The notes: generated from the sequence alone by a model not told the origin. DNA of 64,000 bases from Bacteroides salyersiae WAL 10018 = DSM 18765 = JCM 12988 (GCF_000381365.1 NZ_KB905466.1:1362693-1426692), one strand, 5' to 3'; shown: positions 1 to 9,706, numbered from the stretch's first letter. Program-made: numbers and translations.

Positions 1-1
1 A

Positions 2-391
2 TTGTCGGTCTTTGTTTTTATATGGCTAAGTGATACAGGCGCTTATTGTGTGGGATCCTTAATCGGCAGACATCGTCTTTTCGAGCGTATCTCTCCTAAA
101 AAGTCATGGGAAGGTTCTATTGGGGGAGGCATAGTAGCGATCGGTTCTTCTTTCATATTCGCTCACTATTTTCCTATTATGAATATGGCAGAATGGGCCG
201 GGTTAGCACTGATTGTTGTCATTTTCGGAACATGGGGCGATCTTACCGAATCTTTGCTGAAACGTCAACTTCATATTAAAGATTCGGGAGCTATTCTGCC
301 GGGACACGGTGGCATGCTCGACCGCTTCGACAGTGCACTAATGGCTATTCCGGCAGCAGTAGTCTATCTGTATGCATTGACATGGATTTAA
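2..391 (+). CDS. cdsA: Phosphatidate cytidylyltransferase, C-terminal part
   Basis: This is the last 129 residues of CdsA, cut by the window edge. CdsA is an inner-membrane enzyme that makes CDP-diacylglycerol from phosphatidic acid and CTP, the precursor of phosphatidylethanolamine and cardiolipin. The family signature near the C-terminus is plain: a Lys-Arg pair, then K-D-S-G-A-I-L-P-G-H-G-G, then L-D-R-F-D-S, with the acidic residues that bind metal and CTP. Membrane segments lie on both sides of the signature. The stop is followed by a strong hairpin shared with the convergent nigD-like gene. The real start lies outside the window. Confidence 0.93.
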   Translation: MSVFVFIWLSDTGAYCVGSLIGRHRLFERISPKKSWEGSIGGGIVAIGSSFIFAHYFPIMNMAEWAGLALIVVIFGTWGDLTESLLKRQLHIKDSGAILPGHGGMLDRFDSALMAIPAAVVYLYALTWI

Positions 392-410
392 TTTAATAAA
401 ATTATAAAGA

Positions 411-448
411 AACGGGCCTATCTCCAACAGCAAAGACAGGCCCGTTTT
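411..448. terminator. Bidirectional terminator between cdsA and nigD-like gene
   Basis: A 9-bp stem (AACGGGCCT with AGGCCCGTT) closes an 18-nt loop. T residues follow on the plus strand. The genes converge here, so it can serve both. Confidence 0.8.
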
Positions 449-469
449 AGTTGAAAGACACATAAGATT

Positions 470-1213
470 TTATTTCACCTTATCGGCTTCCAGCTCACTA
501 TAATCTAAATTCAATACAGCTTCCGGCACTGACATCGTTTCTTTTATATTAAATGTAATTTCCACTTCATCATTCACTGCAGAGTTCAGTTTTAGTTTCA
601 ATCCTTTCTTTCCCTCAAAATCAACAGAATTCAAATTAAACGAAACAGCTTCATCTCCCCATCTTCCGGAAAGATCGCCATAGGTATTATAACGGAATTC
701 AAGATGAACATAATCATCCTCTTCGGGCACCTCCAATGTATTATGCACTAAACTCACGAGATGAGGCGTATATACAGGTTTGTCCTGCCTGAATACAACA
801 TTCAGATAACCATTGGCAATCCATATCCTATCTTTAAAAATAGTTACCGGATCATTTCCTATTTCTTCCTCGTTTTCAGCTGTCAAAGTTTCTACCTGTT
901 TCGTTAAAATAGGAAAAACATTCTCTACCTTGACAGCCAAATCATAGTTATCAAAATTATCATATAAAGGATTAAAAAGAACAGCCAATCTTTGACCATC
1001 CACAGGCCTGAAACCATAAACATTGCTGGCTGCCGGCCAAAGCGTCCCATAATAATCAGAATCTAAATAATAAGTATTACCACTCAAAACACGAACTGTA
1101 GCCCAGCTACCACCAAACTGCCCGATAGAATATCCATCATTGTCGTCACACGATTGTAATGCCGGCATCAGCAGAAACAACATTGCTACTAAAAAACAAC
1201 TTAACTTTTTCAT
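470..1213 (-). CDS. NigD-like lipoprotein
   Basis: A 247-residue secreted lipoprotein. The signal is basic then hydrophobic and ends in a lipobox L-Q-S-C with Cys22, followed by Asp-Asp-Asn, so it is probably anchored in the outer or inner membrane. The rest matches the NigD-like family of Bacteroidales, which I recognise from the N-terminal stretch around W-A-T-V-R-V-L and Y-Y-L-D-S-D-Y and the C-terminal beta-rich part. The family is named after a gene in a bacteriocin locus, but most members have no known function. The gene starts just downstream of the terminator hairpin of lpxB. I see no clear TAnnTTTG box in that short gap, so it may depend partly on read-through. Confidence 0.8.
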   Translation of the reverse strand: MKKLSCFLVAMLFLLMPALQSCDDNDGYSIGQFGGSWATVRVLSGNTYYLDSDYYGTLWPAASNVYGFRPVDGQRLAVLFNPLYDNFDNYDLAVKVENVFPILTKQVETLTAENEEEIGNDPVTIFKDRIWIANGYLNVVFRQDKPVYTPHLVSLVHNTLEVPEEDDYVHLEFRYNTYGDLSGRWGDEAVSFNLNSVDFEGKKGLKLKLNSAVNDEVEITFNIKETMSVPEAVLNLDYSELEADKVK

Positions 1214-1253
1214 ATAGATGTTCCTTTCTTTTATTTCTATCTGATAAATAAAA

Positions 1254-1279
1254 AAGCCGGGCTTTTACTGCACCGGCTT
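1254..1279 (-). terminator. Terminator of the surE-lpxB operon
   Basis: AAGCCGG and CCGGCTT form a 7-bp stem with a 12-nt loop. On the minus strand it is followed by a T-rich run. It sits 24 nt past the lpxB stop. Confidence 0.75.
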
Positions 1280-1302
1280 CACGTTTATTATCAAAACAGA
1301 TT

Positions 1303-2439
1303 CTATTTTTTAAGCAATTTCACCATTTCACGGGCTGCATGCCGGGGAGCACCGGCCGGCCCGAGCAACCGGGCCATATGTTCATATTCTTTCAGTATCT
1401 TCTGACGACACTTCTCATTAGAGAGAAGGCGTGCAAGTTCTACTTGTATATTTTCAACCGTCATAGTATCTGCCACTAATTCTTTAACAACCTCACGACC
1501 GGCAATCAAATTAACAAGAGAGATATATTTTACCTTCAATACATGCCGCCGCAAAAAAGAAACAAACTTACCACAAGTCAGGTAATAACAAACGACCTGC
1601 GGAACCCGGAAAAGTGCAGTCTCCAATGTAGCCGTACCGGAAGTTACCAAAGCAGCTTCCGAATGTTGTAACAAACGATACGTTTGATCAAAAATAATTT
1701 TTACATTCGCATCACCGATATATTGCCGATAATAGTCGGGAGAAATAGAGGGAGCACCAGCCAATATCATCTGATAATCCGGAAAAGCCGCTGCTGCCTC
1801 CAGCATACGGGGCAGATTGTCTTTTATCTCCTGCTTCCTGCTTCCTGCAAGAAGAGCAATAACCGGTTTATCCTCGAGATTATTATCTCTGATAAAAGTA
1901 GAAAAATCTTTTGAATGTGCTGCGCTAAAAGCTGTCACTTCATCTACAGTAGGATTACCCACATAGTGTATAGGATACTTATGCTTCTTTTCAAAAAAAT
2001 CAACCTCAAAAGGAAGGATTGAAAAAAGCTCGTTAACATCCCGTTTAATATTCTTAATGCGGTACTCTTTCCAAGCCCAAATCTTTGGCGAGATATAATA
2101 GTATACGGGAATCCGGGTATGAGAATGAACGAATTTAGCAATATTCAAATTAAATCCCGGATAGTCCACAAGAATAACAGTATCCGGATTCCATGAACGT
2201 ATGTCTTCTTTGCAACGTTTCATGTTGGCAAAAATAGTACGCAGATGAAGCAGAACAGGAATAAACCCCATGTATGCGAGTTCCTTATAATGTTTCACCA
2301 TCGTCCCGCCGACGGCAGCCATTAAATCGCCACCGAAAAAACGGAATTCCGCAGAAGGATCTTCTTCTTTTAGTGCCGCCATCAAATGAGAAGCGTGCAA
2401 ATCTCCGGAAGCTTCACCGACAATGAGGTAATATTTCAT
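1303..2439 (-). CDS. lpxB: Lipid-A-disaccharide synthase
   Basis: LpxB (GT19, 378 residues, normal length) joins UDP-2,3-diacylglucosamine and lipid X to make the lipid A disaccharide at the cytoplasmic face of the inner membrane. The N-terminal G-E-A-S-G-D-L-H motif is at residues 7-14. A nucleotide-binding G-S-R-K-Q-E-I motif lies near residue 200, and the S-G-T-A-T-L-E-T-A motif of the UDP site is in the C-terminal half. The start codon ATG at 2439 touches the surE stop, so the two genes are probably translated from one message driven by the surE promoter. Confidence 0.96.
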   Translation of the reverse strand: MKYYLIVGEASGDLHASHLMAALKEEDPSAEFRFFGGDLMAAVGGTMVKHYKELAYMGFIPVLLHLRTIFANMKRCKEDIRSWNPDTVILVDYPGFNLNIAKFVHSHTRIPVYYYISPKIWAWKEYRIKNIKRDVNELFSILPFEVDFFEKKHKYPIHYVGNPTVDEVTAFSAAHSKDFSTFIRDNNLEDKPVIALLAGSRKQEIKDNLPRMLEAAAAFPDYQMILAGAPSISPDYYRQYIGDANVKIIFDQTYRLLQHSEAALVTSGTATLETALFRVPQVVCYYLTCGKFVSFLRRHVLKVKYISLVNLIAGREVVKELVADTMTVENIQVELARLLSNEKCRQKILKEYEHMARLLGPAGAPRHAAREMVKLLKK

Positions 2440-3206
2440 TATTCAAACCATTTGCTTAGTTCGTTCATAAAGCCATAAGCCGTCACATCTACTACGGTAG
2501 GGGTAATGGCAACATACCCATTGGCAAGTGCCCAATGATCGTTTTTCTCGTTTTCCGGTTCGTCGTCCTTGAACTCCCCTATCAACCAAAAATAATTGTC
2601 ATCACCTTTACGCGGACAAGGCTCCCATTCATTCGTCCATCTCCCCTTTGCCTGCTCACAAATCTTAATACCTTTAAGTTCTGCCATATCGGGAAAATTC
2701 ACATTAAGGCAAGTTAACGGAGGCAACCCTTTTTCCAGTACCATAGCAGCTATCTGACGAATATATGGACCGGCAGGTTCAAAGTTTGCACCGGGATCAT
2801 GACTGCAAAGAGAAAAGCCAATAGACGGAATACCATTCAGACATCCTTCGATAACTACTCCCATCGTACCGGAATAATGAACATTCGTAGCCGAATTATC
2901 GCCATGGTTAATGCCACCGACAACAAGATCCGGTTTTCGTTCGAGTACCGTGTTCCAAGCCAGTTTTATACAATCGGACGGTGTACCGGAACATTTATAT
3001 ACAGTCAATCCCACATCTTTACGAAGCAACTGATAATGTACCGGTTGCGTTACAGTAATCGCACATCCGCTTCCGGAACGGGGCGCATCAGGCGCCATTA
3101 CTACAATTTCCCCCAATGGACGGAGAAATTTTATCAGTTCACTAATACCTTTTGCCATGATACCGTCATCATTAGAGATGAGAATCAGTGGCCGTCTATT
3201 TTCCAT
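2439..3206 (-). CDS. surE: 5'/3'-nucleotidase SurE
   Basis: SurE is a metal-dependent phosphatase for nucleoside 5'- and 3'-monophosphates, active in the cytoplasm. The metal site is visible: N12-D13-D14-G15, Ser44 in R-S-G-S-G, and Asn100 in G-G-I-N-H. Length (255) is normal. It is the first gene of a surE-lpxB pair. Unusually for this genome it has a textbook Shine-Dalgarno, AAGGAGG, a few bases before the ATG (plus-strand 3211-3219), and a full promoter 30 bases upstream. Both support the start at 3206. Confidence 0.96.
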   Translation of the reverse strand: MENRRPLILISNDDGIMAKGISELIKFLRPLGEIVVMAPDAPRSGSGCAITVTQPVHYQLLRKDVGLTVYKCSGTPSDCIKLAWNTVLERKPDLVVGGINHGDNSATNVHYSGTMGVVIEGCLNGIPSIGFSLCSHDPGANFEPAGPYIRQIAAMVLEKGLPPLTCLNVNFPDMAELKGIKICEQAKGRWTNEWEPCPRKGDDNYFWLIGEFKDDEPENEKNDHWALANGYVAITPTVVDVTAYGFMNELSKWFE

Positions 3207-3236
3207 AATGACCTCCTTAGTCTATATAATTCAGCA

Positions 3237-3267
3237 CAAAAGTAAGAAAAAGAACGTTTACCGCCAA
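3237..3267 (-). promoter_or_regulatory. surE promoter (Bacteroides type)
   Basis: On the minus strand TACTTTTG (3237-3244) fits the -7 consensus TAnnTTTG, and a TTG (3265-3267) lies 20 bp upstream as the -33 element. The leader is about 25 nt and carries AAGGAGG. Confidence 0.65.
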
Positions 3268-3364
3268 CTTAGCCCGATTCAATCTGACATCCGCTTCACG
3301 CGTTTACAAATCTTAATCTTCTGCAAGTGAGTAAAAAAGCACTCTGTTATTTAATATAAATATG

Positions 3365-3372
3365 TATATTTG
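3365..3372 (+). promoter_or_regulatory. Probable -7 box of the parA operon
   Basis: TATATTTG fits TAnnTTTG. I see no clear -33 TTTG at the right distance. The leader to parA is about 140 nt. The 312-base gap 3207-3518 holds this box and the divergent surE promoter; I see nothing else in it. Confidence 0.45.
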
Positions 3373-3518
3373 CACGCTAAAAAGAGAATACGCAGCAGTT
3401 TCGTCATCCAGTTATTAACAAAACAGATGACTTATCAACAGATTTTGCAAAGTTTCTCTTTTTTCGTAGGCACTCTGAGTTATTATCACTTATTTCGCTG
3501 CCGATAAAATTAGATAAT

Positions 3519-4286
3519 ATGGGAAAAATAATTGCTTTGGCCAATCAAAAAGGCGGTGTAGGGAAAACAACAACTACGATTAACCTCGCAGCCTCGCTTG
3601 CTACTCTCGAAAAAAAAGTACTGGTAGTTGATGCAGACCCACAGGCTAATGCCTCTTCAGGCCTGGGAGTCGACATCAAACAGTCTGAATGTACTATCTA
3701 CGAATGTATTATAGACAGAGCCAACGTAGAAGATGCTATCCATGACACTGAGATAGAATCACTGAAAGTCATCTCTTCACATATCAATCTGGTAGGAGCG
3801 GAAATAGAAATGCTGAATCTCAAAAATCGGGAGAAAATATTAAAAGAGGTACTGACTCCATTGAAAAAAGAATACGATTATATCTTAATAGACTGTTCTC
3901 CGTCGCTGGGTCTTATTACTATCAACGCATTAACAGCAGCCGACTCGGTAATTATCCCCGTACAGGCAGAATATTTTGCTCTTGAAGGAATCAGTAAGCT
4001 ACTGAATACCATCAAAATCATCAAATCCAAGTTGAATCCGTCATTAGAGATCGAAGGTTTCCTGTTGACCATGTACGATTCACGACTACGCCAAGCCAAC
4101 CAGATATATGACGAAGTAAAACGCCATTTTCAAGAATTGGTGTTTAAAACCGTTATTCAACGTAATGTGAAGCTAAGTGAAGCTCCCAGTTACGGCATAC
4201 CGACTATTCTTTATGATGCCGAATCGACCGGAGCAAAAAATCATATGGCATTAGCTCAGGAAATTATCAACAGAAATAGTAAATAA
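3519..4286 (+). CDS. parA: Chromosome partitioning ATPase ParA (Soj family)
   Basis: ParA is a deviant Walker ATPase that binds DNA non-specifically and drives segregation of ParB-parS complexes. The K-G-G-V-G-K-T-T motif is at residues 11-18, Walker A' D-A-D-P-Q-A-N near residue 40, and Walker B I-D-C-S-P-S-L near residue 124. At 255 residues, without an N-terminal DNA-binding domain, it is the chromosomal Soj type. parB follows after 10 bases, and the run continues to the lytic transglycosylase. I found no convincing parS site nearby. Confidence 0.95.
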   Translation: MGKIIALANQKGGVGKTTTTINLAASLATLEKKVLVVDADPQANASSGLGVDIKQSECTIYECIIDRANVEDAIHDTEIESLKVISSHINLVGAEIEMLNLKNREKILKEVLTPLKKEYDYILIDCSPSLGLITINALTAADSVIIPVQAEYFALEGISKLLNTIKIIKSKLNPSLEIEGFLLTMYDSRLRQANQIYDEVKRHFQELVFKTVIQRNVKLSEAPSYGIPTILYDAESTGAKNHMALAQEIINRNSK

Positions 4287-4296
4287 ACGAAGATAT

Positions 4297-5187
4297 ATGG
4301 CAACACAAAGAAGAAATGCATTAGGCCGCGGACTGGACGCTCTGCTTTCAATGGATGAAGTGAAAACCGAAGGGTCTTCGTCTATCAATGAAATAGAACT
4401 TTCCAAAATCTCCGTTAATCCTAACCAACCACGCCGTGAGTTCGATGAAACAGCATTGCAGGAATTGGCAGATTCTATCTCCGAAATCGGCATTATCCAA
4501 CCGATCACGTTGCGCAAACTTAACGATGACGCCTATCAGATTATAGCGGGAGAACGCCGATATCGTGCATCATTGAAAGCCGGATTGGAAACAATACCTG
4601 CCTACATCCGCACAGCCGATGATGAAAACGTAATGGAGATGGCATTGATCGAGAACATCCAGCGTGAAGACTTAAACGCAGTAGAAATTGCTCTTGCTTA
4701 TCAACACCTGATAGAACAATACGAACTGACCCAAGAACGTCTCAGCGAACGTGTAGGAAAGAAACGTACTACAATTGCCAACTATCTGCGTTTGCTCAAA
4801 TTACCCGCTCCCATACAAATGGCGCTACAAAACAAACAGATCGATATGGGGCATGCCCGCGCATTGATAACTTTGGGAGACCCTAAATTACAGGTAAAAA
4901 TATTCGAAGAGATATTGGAACACGGCTATTCCGTACGTAAAGTGGAAGAAATCGTAAAATCACTTAGTGAAGGTGAAAGTATAAAAAGCGGTACCCGGAA
5001 AATTACACCGAAACGCTCTAAGCTACCGGAAGAATTCAATATGCTCAAACAGCATCTTTCCGGATTTTTCAATACCAAGGTACAACTGACCTGTTCAGAA
5101 AAAGGAAAAGGTAAGATCAGTATTCCTTTCAGTAATGAGGAAGAGCTGGAACGTATCATGGAAATCTTCGACACTTTAAAGAAGTAA
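4297..5187 (+). CDS. parB: Chromosome partitioning protein ParB
   Basis: ParB (296 residues) binds parS, uses CTP to clamp and slide on DNA, and stimulates ParA. The N-terminal box R-R-N-A-L-G-R-G-L is the typical ParA-contact segment. The CTP-binding G-E-R-R-Y-R motif is at residues 85-90, the E-N-I-Q-R-E-D-L-N motif near residue 122, and a helix-turn-helix follows (around K-K-R-T-T-I-A-N-Y). The C-terminal 50 residues fit the dimerization domain. Its stop TAA directly abuts the ATG of the next gene. Confidence 0.95.
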   Translation: MATQRRNALGRGLDALLSMDEVKTEGSSSINEIELSKISVNPNQPRREFDETALQELADSISEIGIIQPITLRKLNDDAYQIIAGERRYRASLKAGLETIPAYIRTADDENVMEMALIENIQREDLNAVEIALAYQHLIEQYELTQERLSERVGKKRTTIANYLRLLKLPAPIQMALQNKQIDMGHARALITLGDPKLQVKIFEEILEHGYSVRKVEEIVKSLSEGESIKSGTRKITPKRSKLPEEFNMLKQHLSGFFNTKVQLTCSEKGKGKISIPFSNEEELERIMEIFDTLKK

Positions 5188-6063
5188 ATGACAAGGATAT
5201 ATAAGATATATAAACCATACTTAACCACCCTGCTTCTCTGTTTTTTACAGGTAGCAGGGATTGATGTGTATGCACAAGAGCCCATCAAAACCACAGTACA
5301 GGATTCCATCGGCATCCGCGAAGCTCCTAAAGCCCGTGCACGCCGTCATCGTGATACAAACCGACAGGAAACAGCCGATTCTCTTAAAACTGCCCGCCTG
5401 TCTCTTAACCAAGACAGTATCACAGTACTGAAAACTGATAGCATCCTTATGCAAGTAACAGCCCCTGTAGTAGCTGACAGCCTGGATAAAATCAACCAAA
5501 AGAATCTTGAACAGATAGAAACAACATTTACACCACCCCAACCGATAGACACTGTTCCTCCGAGTATCCCACAAACCGTATGGATGCCCAATCCTACCAA
5601 AGCGACTTGGCTGGCTGTTGTTTTCCCCGGCGGAGGACAAATTTATAATCGAAAATACTGGAAGCTTCCCATTATTTATGGTGGATTCGCCGGATGTGCC
5701 TACGCATTGAGCTGGAACGGAAAAATGTATAAAGATTATGCCAAGGCCTATCTGGACATCATGGACAATGACCCGAACACCAACAGCCATCTCGATATAC
5801 GTGGTCTTAGCAATTATCCGGAAAACCAACAAAAAGAATTGTTACGCAAACGCAAGGATATGTTCCGCCGCTATCGGGACCTCAGTATATTTGCCTTTAT
5901 CGGAGTGTATCTGATTTCCGTAATAGATGCCTATGTAGATGCCGAATTATCAAACTTTGACATCACTCCGGATCTGAGTATGCGTGTCGAACCAGCTATT
6001 ATCAACGACCAATTTCACTCAAGAAATAAATCGGTGGGCGTGCAATGTAGCTTTAGATTTTAA
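5188..6063 (+). CDS. DUF5683 membrane protein
   Basis: A 291-residue protein with an N-terminal hydrophobic segment (about residues 9-28, Y-L-T-T-L-L-L-C-F-L), a long polar Ser/Thr/Asp-rich region to about residue 125, then the DUF5683 domain with P-G-G-G-Q-I-Y-N-R-K-Y-W-K-L-P-I-I-Y-G-G and two further membrane stretches. The family is widespread in Bacteroidetes next to parAB, and I know of no proven function. The start abuts the parB stop with no gap. Its place between parB and a cell-wall lytic enzyme suggests an envelope or division-related role, which is inference only. Confidence 0.85.
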   Translation: MTRIYKIYKPYLTTLLLCFLQVAGIDVYAQEPIKTTVQDSIGIREAPKARARRHRDTNRQETADSLKTARLSLNQDSITVLKTDSILMQVTAPVVADSLDKINQKNLEQIETTFTPPQPIDTVPPSIPQTVWMPNPTKATWLAVVFPGGGQIYNRKYWKLPIIYGGFAGCAYALSWNGKMYKDYAKAYLDIMDNDPNTNSHLDIRGLSNYPENQQKELLRKRKDMFRRYRDLSIFAFIGVYLISVIDAYVDAELSNFDITPDLSMRVEPAIINDQFHSRNKSVGVQCSFRF

Positions 6064-6077
6064 AAATACAATTGAAG

Positions 6078-7388
6078 ATGCAACAACTAAGAATGAAGAA
6101 ACTAAAAAACTATTATTCCCTTATTCTCTTTTTCCTGTTGGTAAGCACACAGGTTAAAGCACAAAGTGTAGATGTAATTATCAAAGAAAACGGAAACGAA
6201 CGCCAAGAGAGTATCGACCTTCCGGTGAGCATGACATACCCGCTCGACAGCCTGCTTAATGACTGGAAAGCTAAAAACTATATCGATCTTGGCAAGGATT
6301 GTAGTACTTCTGAAATCAATCCTCTTTTCAGTGACTCCGTCTACATCGACCGCCTTTCACGTATCCCGGCTGTCATGGAAATGCCCTATAATGAAATCAT
6401 ACGCAAATTCATCGACATGTATACCGGACGTTTACGTAATCAAGTTTCTTTTATGCTAAGTGCCTGTAACTTCTACATGCCTATTTTCGAAGAAGCACTC
6501 GATGCCTACAATCTGCCTCTGGAGCTCAGATACCTGCCCATTATAGAATCTGCACTGAATCCTTCAGCCGTATCCCGCGCAGGGGCTTCCGGGTTGTGGC
6601 AATTCATGCTTGCTACCGGAAAGATGTACGGACTGGAGTCGAACAGCCTTGTAGACGAACGTCGTGATCCGATCAAAGCCACTTGGGCGGCTGCACGTTA
6701 TTTAAAAGAGCTGTATGCCATTTATGGTGACTGGAACCTCGTTATTGCCGCTTACAATTGCGGTCCGGGTACCATAAATAAAGCCATACGCCGTGCAAAC
6801 GGAAAAACAGATTATTGGGAGATTTACAACTTCCTGCCCAAAGAGACACGGGGTTATGTACCTGCATTTATTGCCGCCAATTATGTAATGACTTACTATT
6901 GTGACCATAACATCTGTCCGATGGAAACAAATATTCCGGCAAGTACAGACACAATACAAGTAAACAAAAAACTTCATTTTGAACAAATAGCCGATATTTG
7001 CGGAGTCAGTCTCGAACAAATCAAAAGTCTGAATCCTCAATATAAGAAAAATGTGATTCCCGGGGACAGTAAGCCTTACACACTCCGTCTGCCACAAAAT
7101 TACATCAGTACATTCATCGACCAACAGGACACCATCTACGTACACCGTGCCGATGAATTATTTAAAAACAGAAAAACAATCGCTATCAGAGACAATACAC
7201 CTCCAAGTGCGACAAGAGGAAAAGCGGTTGTCGGCAATGGGAAATTGGTTTATCACAAAATCAGCAGTGGTGAAACGTTGGGAAGTATTGCCGAAAAATA
7301 CAAAGTCCGCGTAAAAGACATTCAAAATTGGAATGGGCTGCGAAATACCAAGATTACGGCAGGAAAACGATTGAAAATATACAAATAA
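6078..7388 (+). CDS. mltD: MltD-type lytic transglycosylase with LysM
   Basis: This cleaves the MurNAc-GlcNAc bond of peptidoglycan, giving 1,6-anhydro ends, in the periplasm. A signal peptide follows the internal M-K-K-L-K-N and ends near V-K-A-Q. The SLT (GH23) domain has the catalytic Glu in I-I-E-S-A-L-N-P and the S-G-L-W-Q-F-M motif. One degenerate LysM lies after it (around I-A-D-I-C-G-V-S) and a good C-terminal LysM starts at Y-H-K-I-S-S-G-E-T-L. I chose ATG 6078; ATG 6093 is equally possible, and the longer frame opens with TTG at 6072. It is last in the parA run, and spoT has its own promoter. Confidence 0.9.
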   Translation: MQQLRMKKLKNYYSLILFFLLVSTQVKAQSVDVIIKENGNERQESIDLPVSMTYPLDSLLNDWKAKNYIDLGKDCSTSEINPLFSDSVYIDRLSRIPAVMEMPYNEIIRKFIDMYTGRLRNQVSFMLSACNFYMPIFEEALDAYNLPLELRYLPIIESALNPSAVSRAGASGLWQFMLATGKMYGLESNSLVDERRDPIKATWAAARYLKELYAIYGDWNLVIAAYNCGPGTINKAIRRANGKTDYWEIYNFLPKETRGYVPAFIAANYVMTYYCDHNICPMETNIPASTDTIQVNKKLHFEQIADICGVSLEQIKSLNPQYKKNVIPGDSKPYTLRLPQNYISTFIDQQDTIYVHRADELFKNRKTIAIRDNTPPSATRGKAVVGNGKLVYHKISSGETLGSIAEKYKVRVKDIQNWNGLRNTKITAGKRLKIYK

Positions 7389-7400
7389 ATACATCTTTGC

Positions 7401-7430
7401 TTGCTCACTGTTGAAAATTGCCTATTTTTG
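7401..7430 (+). promoter_or_regulatory. spoT/rsh promoter
   Basis: A -33 TTG at 7401-7403 and a -7 TATTTTTG at 7423-7430 are 19 bp apart. This places the transcript start near 7437 and argues that translation starts at 7448 or 7457, not at the upstream ATG 7418. Confidence 0.65.
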
Positions 7431-7447
7431 CAGAAAGCAATGAAAAG

Positions 7448-9706
7448 ATGACATTTATGGATAATAATATACCCCCAAAAGAAATAGCGGAAGAAGAAAT
7501 GATCGACCAGGCATTTCAACAACTGCTACATGATTATCTTGCCACAAAGCATCGTAAACGTGTTGAAATTATAACCAAAGCGTTCAATTTTGCCAATCAA
7601 GCGCACAAAGGTATCAAACGACGTTCCGGTGAGCCTTATATCATGCACCCTATTGCTGTAGCTCAAATTGTGTGTAATGAAATAGGGTTAGGTTCCACAT
7701 CCATTTGTGCAGCCCTGCTCCATGATGTTGTAGAAGATACCGATTATACGGTAGAAGACATTGAAAACATTTTTGGAACCAAGATCGCACAAATCGTAGA
7801 CGGACTTACCAAGATATCCGGCGGTATCTTTGGCGACCGTGCATCGGCTCAGGCGGAAAATTTCAAGAAGTTGCTACTCACAATGTCGGATGATATCCGC
7901 GTGATCCTCATAAAGATTGCCGATCGTCTGCACAACATGCGCACATTGGGTTCAATGTTGCCTAATAAACAGTACAAAATTGCCGGAGAAACACTCTATA
8001 TCTATGCTCCCCTTGCTAACCGTTTGGGATTGTATAAGATAAAAACAGAATTAGAAAACTTAAGTTTCAAATACGAACACCCCGAAGAATATCAAGAAAT
8101 CGAAAAGAAGCTGGACGCCACTGCCGCCGAACGCGATAAGGTATTCAATAATTTCACAGCCCCAATCCGTGAACAGCTGGATAAAATGGGGTTAAAATAT
8201 CGTATTATCGCCCGTGTAAAATCGATCTATTCTATCTGGAACAAGATGCAAACCAAGCATGTCCCGTTTGAAGAAATATACGACTTGCTTGCAGTACGTA
8301 TCATATTCGAACCCCGAAATCCGGAAGAAGAACTGAACGACTGCTTTGACATCTATGTATCCATCTCCAAAATATACAAACCCCACCCTGACCGTCTGCG
8401 TGACTGGGTAAGCCACCCGAAAGCAAATGGCTATCAGGCATTGCACGTCACCTTAATGGGAAACAACGGGCAGTGGATTGAAGTACAGATTCGTAGCGAA
8501 CGTATGAACGACGTTGCCGAACAAGGGTTTGCCGCTCATTGGAAATACAAAGAAGGCGGTGGAAGTGAAGATGAAGGAGAATTAGAGAAATGGCTAAAAA
8601 CGATTAAAGAGATCCTTGACGATCCGCAACCGGATGCCATTGACTTTTTAGACACCATTAAGCTAAATTTATTCGCTTCCGAAATATTTGTGTTCACCCC
8701 CAAAGGAGAGCTTAAGACTATGCCTCAAAATTCTACGGCCTTAGATTTTGCTTTCTCATTGCACACAGATATCGGCAGTCATTGCATCGGGGCTAAAGTG
8801 AACCATAAACTGGTACCATTAAGCCATAAATTACAAAGTGGAGATCAGGTAGAAATCCTTACTTCCAAATCACAACGCGTACAACCTCAATGGGAAGTAT
8901 TCGCTACTACAGCCCGCGCACGAGCCAAAATTGCAGCAATTCTTCGTAAAGAGCGAAAAATCAATCAAAAAGAGGGTGAAGAGCTTCTCAACGAATTTCT
9001 AAAAAAAGAAGAAGTACGTCCGAGTGCAGTGGTCATCGAAAAATTATGCAAACTGCATAACATGAAGAATGAAGAGGATTTACTTGTAGCTATCGGCAAT
9101 AAAACAATTATCTTGGGAGAAGCCGATAAGAACGAACTAAAAGAAAAACAAAGTAATAACTGGAAAAAATATCTCACTTTCTCTTTTGGTGGTGGCAACA
9201 AAGACAAACAACCGGAAGAAAAAGAGATTCCGGAAAAGGAGATCATCAATCCGAAGCAGATCTTAAAATTAACGGAAGAAGCCCTACAGAAAAAGTATAT
9301 CATGGCCGAATGTTGTCATCCGATTCCGGGTGACGATGTACTGGGATATATCGATGAGAATGATCAGGTTATCATCCACAAGCGCCAATGTCCGGTTGCT
9401 GCAAAATTAAAGAGCAGCTATGGCAACCGTATCATTGCTACGGCATGGGATACCCATAAAACACTTTCTTTCCTGGTATATATCTATATTAAGGGTATAG
9501 ACGGCATGGGACTCTTAAACGAAATCACCCAAATTATCTCACGACAGCTCAATGTCAATATCCGAAAGTTGGATATAGAAACGAACGATGGCATTTTCGA
9601 GGGAAAAGTACAGCTTTATGTACACGATGTAGATGATGTAAAAGCTATCTGCGACAATCTGCGTAAAATAAAAAATGTCAAATCCGTCACACGCGTAGAG
9701 AACTAA
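7448..9706 (+). CDS. Bifunctional (p)ppGpp synthetase/hydrolase (RelA/SpoT, Rsh)
   Basis: The long Rsh type makes and degrades the alarmone (p)ppGpp. From the N-terminus: an HD hydrolase domain with H-D at about residues 92-93 followed by V-V-E-D-T-D and, later, R-L-H-N-M-R-T-L; a synthetase domain with R-V-K-S-I-Y-S-I-W-N-K-M and Y-Q-A-L-H-V; a TGS domain starting near F-V-F-T-P-K-G-E; a zinc-finger/helical region with C-C-H-P-I-P-G-D; and a C-terminal ACT domain. An intact hydrolase motif and an intact synthetase motif predict both activities. About 752 residues from ATG 7448, normal for the family. It ends at a hairpin shared with the convergent merR-like gene. Confidence 0.95.
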   Translation: MTFMDNNIPPKEIAEEEMIDQAFQQLLHDYLATKHRKRVEIITKAFNFANQAHKGIKRRSGEPYIMHPIAVAQIVCNEIGLGSTSICAALLHDVVEDTDYTVEDIENIFGTKIAQIVDGLTKISGGIFGDRASAQAENFKKLLLTMSDDIRVILIKIADRLHNMRTLGSMLPNKQYKIAGETLYIYAPLANRLGLYKIKTELENLSFKYEHPEEYQEIEKKLDATAAERDKVFNNFTAPIREQLDKMGLKYRIIARVKSIYSIWNKMQTKHVPFEEIYDLLAVRIIFEPRNPEEELNDCFDIYVSISKIYKPHPDRLRDWVSHPKANGYQALHVTLMGNNGQWIEVQIRSERMNDVAEQGFAAHWKYKEGGGSEDEGELEKWLKTIKEILDDPQPDAIDFLDTIKLNLFASEIFVFTPKGELKTMPQNSTALDFAFSLHTDIGSHCIGAKVNHKLVPLSHKLQSGDQVEILTSKSQRVQPQWEVFATTARARAKIAAILRKERKINQKEGEELLNEFLKKEEVRPSAVVIEKLCKLHNMKNEEDLLVAIGNKTIILGEADKNELKEKQSNNWKKYLTFSFGGGNKDKQPEEKEIPEKEIINPKQILKLTEEALQKKYIMAECCHPIPGDDVLGYIDENDQVIIHKRQCPVAAKLKSSYGNRIIATAWDTHKTLSFLVYIYIKGIDGMGLLNEITQIISRQLNVNIRKLDIETNDGIFEGKVQLYVHDVDDVKAICDNLRKIKNVKSVTRVEN

